From assembly GCA_002687515.1 (NCBI GenBank), contig NZAK01000006.1:1-32491 (forward strand): a DNA stretch of 32,491 bases. Reading direction: 5' to 3'. A model generated the notes under the pieces. The model was not told the origin of the DNA. It did no database searches and was given only the letters and a program-made list of their open reading frames with translations. A program made the translations under genes and the position numbers. Shown in pieces: positions 27,177-32,491 of this stretch. Numbering within the stretch: the stretch's first letter is position 1; each line of letters begins with the position of its first letter. The DNA is from Rhodospirillaceae bacterium. Lineage in GTDB: Bacteria > Pseudomonadota > Alphaproteobacteria > Rhodospirillales > UBA2165.

Positions 27177-27440
27177 ATACCAAATTGCATAAATAAACAC
27201 CCATTGTGATCTTCTTTCCCGTTCCCTCGGTAGGAGGGGAGGCGCCGGCGATGCGGGCCCATCGGCAAGCCTTCCCGACACCCCGAGGGGACGGGAAAGG
27301 CGACCCGAAGGGCGGCTTTGCGCGGCTTCCGGATGTCGTCGCGCACCGCTTATGATGCAAAGGCATCACGGCGCGGCACGCTCCTAACCGGAAACCGCGC
27401 AAAGCCGTCACAATGGGTGTTTATTTATGCAACTTGGTAT
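27177..27440. mobile_element. MITE-like element with 33-bp terminal inverted repeats and two internal hairpins
   Basis: The ends 27177-27209 and 27408-27440 are inverted repeats matching at 32 of 33 positions (ends ATACCAA...TTGGTAT). Inside are two near-perfect stems: 27214-27230 with 27283-27299, and 27314-27332 with 27388-27406, each with one mismatch or wobble. The element carries no plausible gene. TA next to CCAA on both sides is consistent with TA target duplication, as made by IS630/Tc1-mariner transposases, so a non-autonomous derivative is inferred. It lies between lpxC and bamD, and its right end overlaps the bamD start codon. The nested stems would make a strongly folded RNA. Confidence 0.85.
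27415..27429 (+). promoter_or_regulatory. bamD ribosome binding site and start codon inside the MITE terminal repeat
   Basis: GGGTG (27415-27419) lies 7 bases before the ATG at 27427, a good position for a Shine-Dalgarno sequence. Both are within the right terminal inverted repeat. In the folded transcript they would pair with the left repeat and be sequestered. Confidence 0.5.
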
Positions 27441-28248
27441 TAATTCTGGGCATCGAAAATTGCCATTCGCAGGCGTTTTATTGGCGCTTGCGCTGATCCT
27501 TGGCGCTTGCGCGTCGGACGACGACCGCTATTCCGAAGGCGCCGTCGAAAAACTCTACAACGCGGCTCTGAACCTCTTGCACGAAGAAGATTTCGAGGAA
27601 GCGGCGCTCGCCTTCGACGAGGTCGAGCGCCAGCACCCCTATTCCGTTTGGGCGACCAAGGCGCAGCTGATGGCCGCCTACAGCCATTATCAGAACAACG
27701 ATTATGACGATGCGATCATCGCCATCGACCGTTTCATTCAACTGCATCCGTCGAACCGGGACGTGCCCTACGCCTATTATATGAAGGCGCTTTCCTATTA
27801 CGAACAGATTTCCGATGTCGGCCGGGACCAGCGGATGACGGAACTGGCCTTGAAATCGCTGCAAGATCTGGTGTCCAGGTTCCCGGATTCGAAATTTGCC
27901 CGCGATGGCGAACTCAAGATCGATTTGACGCGCGACCATCTGGCCGGCAAGGAAATGGAAATCGGACGCTATTATGAAAATCAGGGGCGCTATCTGGCGG
28001 CCATCAATCGCTTCAAGGCGGTCTTGGAAAATTATCAAACGACGACCCACGTGCCCGAAGCGTTGCATCGGCTGACTGAATCCTACCAGGCCCTCGGCCT
28101 GCTGGTGGAAGCGCGCAAAACAGCGGCAATCCTGGGCCACAATTTTCCGGGCAGCAGATGGTATAATGATTCCTTTGAAATCGTCGAAAGCGAGAAGCAA
28201 GACGGCGCGCCGGAAAAGAAAAGTCCCTGGTACTGGCCGTTTCAATAG
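27427..28248 (+). CDS. bamD: Outer membrane protein assembly factor BamD (ComL)
   Basis: This is a 273-aa lipoprotein of the BAM complex. The leader MQLGINSGHRKLPF plus a hydrophobic stretch ends in lipobox LGAC (Cys28), followed by TPR-like helical pairs: LYNAALNLLHEEDFEEAALAFDEVERQHPYSVWATKAQL, then DYDDAIIAIDRFIQLHPS, and later GRYLAAINRFKAVLENYQTT and VPEALHRLTESYQALG. It binds BamA at the periplasmic face of the outer membrane. The ATG at 27427 lies in the right terminal repeat of the MITE-like element, so residues 1-4 and part of 5 are element-encoded. The only close alternative, TTG at 27460, would drop the basic n-region of the signal peptide. It stands between lpxC and recN, as in other alphaproteobacteria. 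Confidence 0.93.
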   Translation: MQLGINSGHRKLPFAGVLLALALILGACASDDDRYSEGAVEKLYNAALNLLHEEDFEEAALAFDEVERQHPYSVWATKAQLMAAYSHYQNNDYDDAIIAIDRFIQLHPSNRDVPYAYYMKALSYYEQISDVGRDQRMTELALKSLQDLVSRFPDSKFARDGELKIDLTRDHLAGKEMEIGRYYENQGRYLAAINRFKAVLENYQTTTHVPEALHRLTESYQALGLLVEARKTAAILGHNFPGSRWYNDSFEIVESEKQDGAPEKKSPWYWPFQ

Positions 28249-28289
28249 CGCCGAAATCTAAATTCCAGGTTCCAGCAATATAGAAATAG

Positions 28290-32101
<3,812 letters not shown>

Positions 32102-32122
32102 GGGGCGCCCAGACCAGACTCA

Positions 32123-32159
32123 AAGCGCGCGGGAGATGGCCCGGTTGGCCCGCGCGCTT
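32123..32159 (+). terminator. GC-rich hairpin after ligA
   Basis: AAGCGCGCGGG (32123-32133) and CCCGCGCGCTT (32149-32159) form an 11-bp perfect stem with a 15-base loop, 21 bases after the ligA stop. No T run follows on either strand, so it may act as an RNA-stabilising or Rho-assisted end rather than a classical terminator. Confidence 0.5.
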
Positions 32160-32192
32160 CCCGATTAATCGCTCCCCCCCTTCGAGGGCAGG

Positions 32193-32308
32193 GCTAATTC
32201 GGTGACAGTTTACTTTTAGGCAGCAGCTGATTTTTAGCCACCTAAACGCGTCACCTAAAAGTAAACTGTCACCGAATTAGCACCCACCGAATTAGCCACC
32301 GAATTAGC
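32193..32308. repeat. REP-like palindromic element, copy 2
   Basis: A perfect 28-bp inverted repeat (32193-32220 and 32254-32281) encloses a 33-base spacer. Two more CACCGAATTAGC units follow (32285-32296 and 32297-32308). The arm core is identical to copy 1 at 5549-5631, and the spacers share a TTTTAGG...CAG...ATTTTT pattern, so the two are copies of one element. It lies between the convergent ends of ligA and the thiamine-diphosphate enzyme gene. Confidence 0.85.
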
Positions 32309-32338
32309 TGGGCCGGATGGGGGGCAATCACCCTATGC

Positions 32339-32491
32339 CTAGTCCTTGCCTTCCTTGTACATGGAACGGCCGATGGGGACGTATTTCCAGGGCGACGGCA
32401 ATTCGCCGACCGGCACCTCGATCAGCACCGGCACATCGGCCTTGAAGGCGGTTTTGAGCGCCGTGCCCAGTTCATCGGGGGTTTCGGCGCG
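32339..32491 (-). CDS. Thiamine-diphosphate-dependent enzyme, C-terminal fragment (cut by window edge)
   Basis: The minus-strand frame entering from the right edge gives 50 residues and ends at TAG (32339-32341). It reads DELGTALKTAFKADVPVLIEVPVGELPSPWKY and a Lys-rich tail. The D-x-P-V-L-I-E-V-P-V-G pattern, with the preceding helix, is the usual end of acetolactate synthase-like and related thiamine-diphosphate enzymes. The fragment is too short to name the reaction. Confidence 0.6.
   Translation of the reverse strand, partial: RAETPDELGTALKTAFKADVPVLIEVPVGELPSPWKYVPIGRSMYKEGKD

Noticed and set aside
27095..27411. Small minus-strand open frames across the lpxC-bamD gap
   Set aside because: They lie inside the inverted-repeat element, are low complexity (Pro/Arg/Gly), and lack start signals; they are best explained as chance frames in the MITE.
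28249..28289. LexA/SOS box before recN
   Set aside because: A single GTTC occurs in GGTTCCAG but no second GTTC follows at 7 bases; no alphaproteobacterial LexA site is supported.

Overview
The window is chromosomal DNA of a GC-rich alphaproteobacterium, most likely from Rhodospirillales or a close relative. That placement rests on the gene order ftsZ-lpxC-bamD-recN-ligA after the cell-wall genes, on the long FtsZ linker ending in LEIPAFLRR, and on the meso-DAP type MurE. The exact lineage cannot be fixed from sequence alone.

The left edge (1-571) is AT-richer and broken. A PAS-domain reading frame on the minus strand (1-301) lacks its 5' part, and next to it lies the first part of a ParB-like gene on the plus strand (333 to about 524). 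Both look like remnants at a recombination junction. A minus-strand operon follows (4584 down to 572): two tandem paralogues with degenerate GGDEF and EAL folds, a SYLF-domain lipoprotein, and a serine alpha/beta hydrolase with its own lipobox. A PPP-family phosphatase (4751-5479) is divergent from it.

A palindromic REP-like element (5534-5656) precedes a UDP-glucuronate decarboxylase gene (5677-6624). The complete division and cell wall (dcw) cluster then runs on the plus strand: mraZ, rsmH, ftsL, ftsI, murE, murF, mraY, murD, ftsW, murG, murC, murB, ddl, ftsQ, ftsA, ftsZ. Together these genes carry UDP-MurNAc through to lipid II (murB to murF, ddl, mraY, murG) and build the divisome (ftsL, ftsI, ftsW, ftsQ, ftsA, ftsZ). 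Most junctions are 4-base ATGA overlaps, so translation is probably coupled. Five TGGG boxes at exact 10-bp spacing in front of mraZ form a likely MraZ autoregulatory operator.

After ftsZ come lpxC (lipid A), bamD (outer-membrane protein assembly), recN (recombination repair) and ligA (NAD-dependent DNA ligase). Between lpxC and bamD is a 264-bp MITE-like element with 33-bp terminal inverted repeats and two internal hairpins. Its right end contains the bamD start codon and a plausible ribosome binding site. A second copy of the REP-like element (32193-32308) lies after ligA, so the two copies bracket the whole UXS-dcw-ligA block. The right edge is the C-terminus of a minus-strand thiamine-diphosphate enzyme.

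I saw no tRNA, rRNA, CRISPR array, prophage or intact transposase gene. The least ordinary items are the MITE that appears to supply the start of an essential gene, the paired REP-like elements, the five-box MraZ operator, and the tandem degenerate GGDEF/EAL pair.
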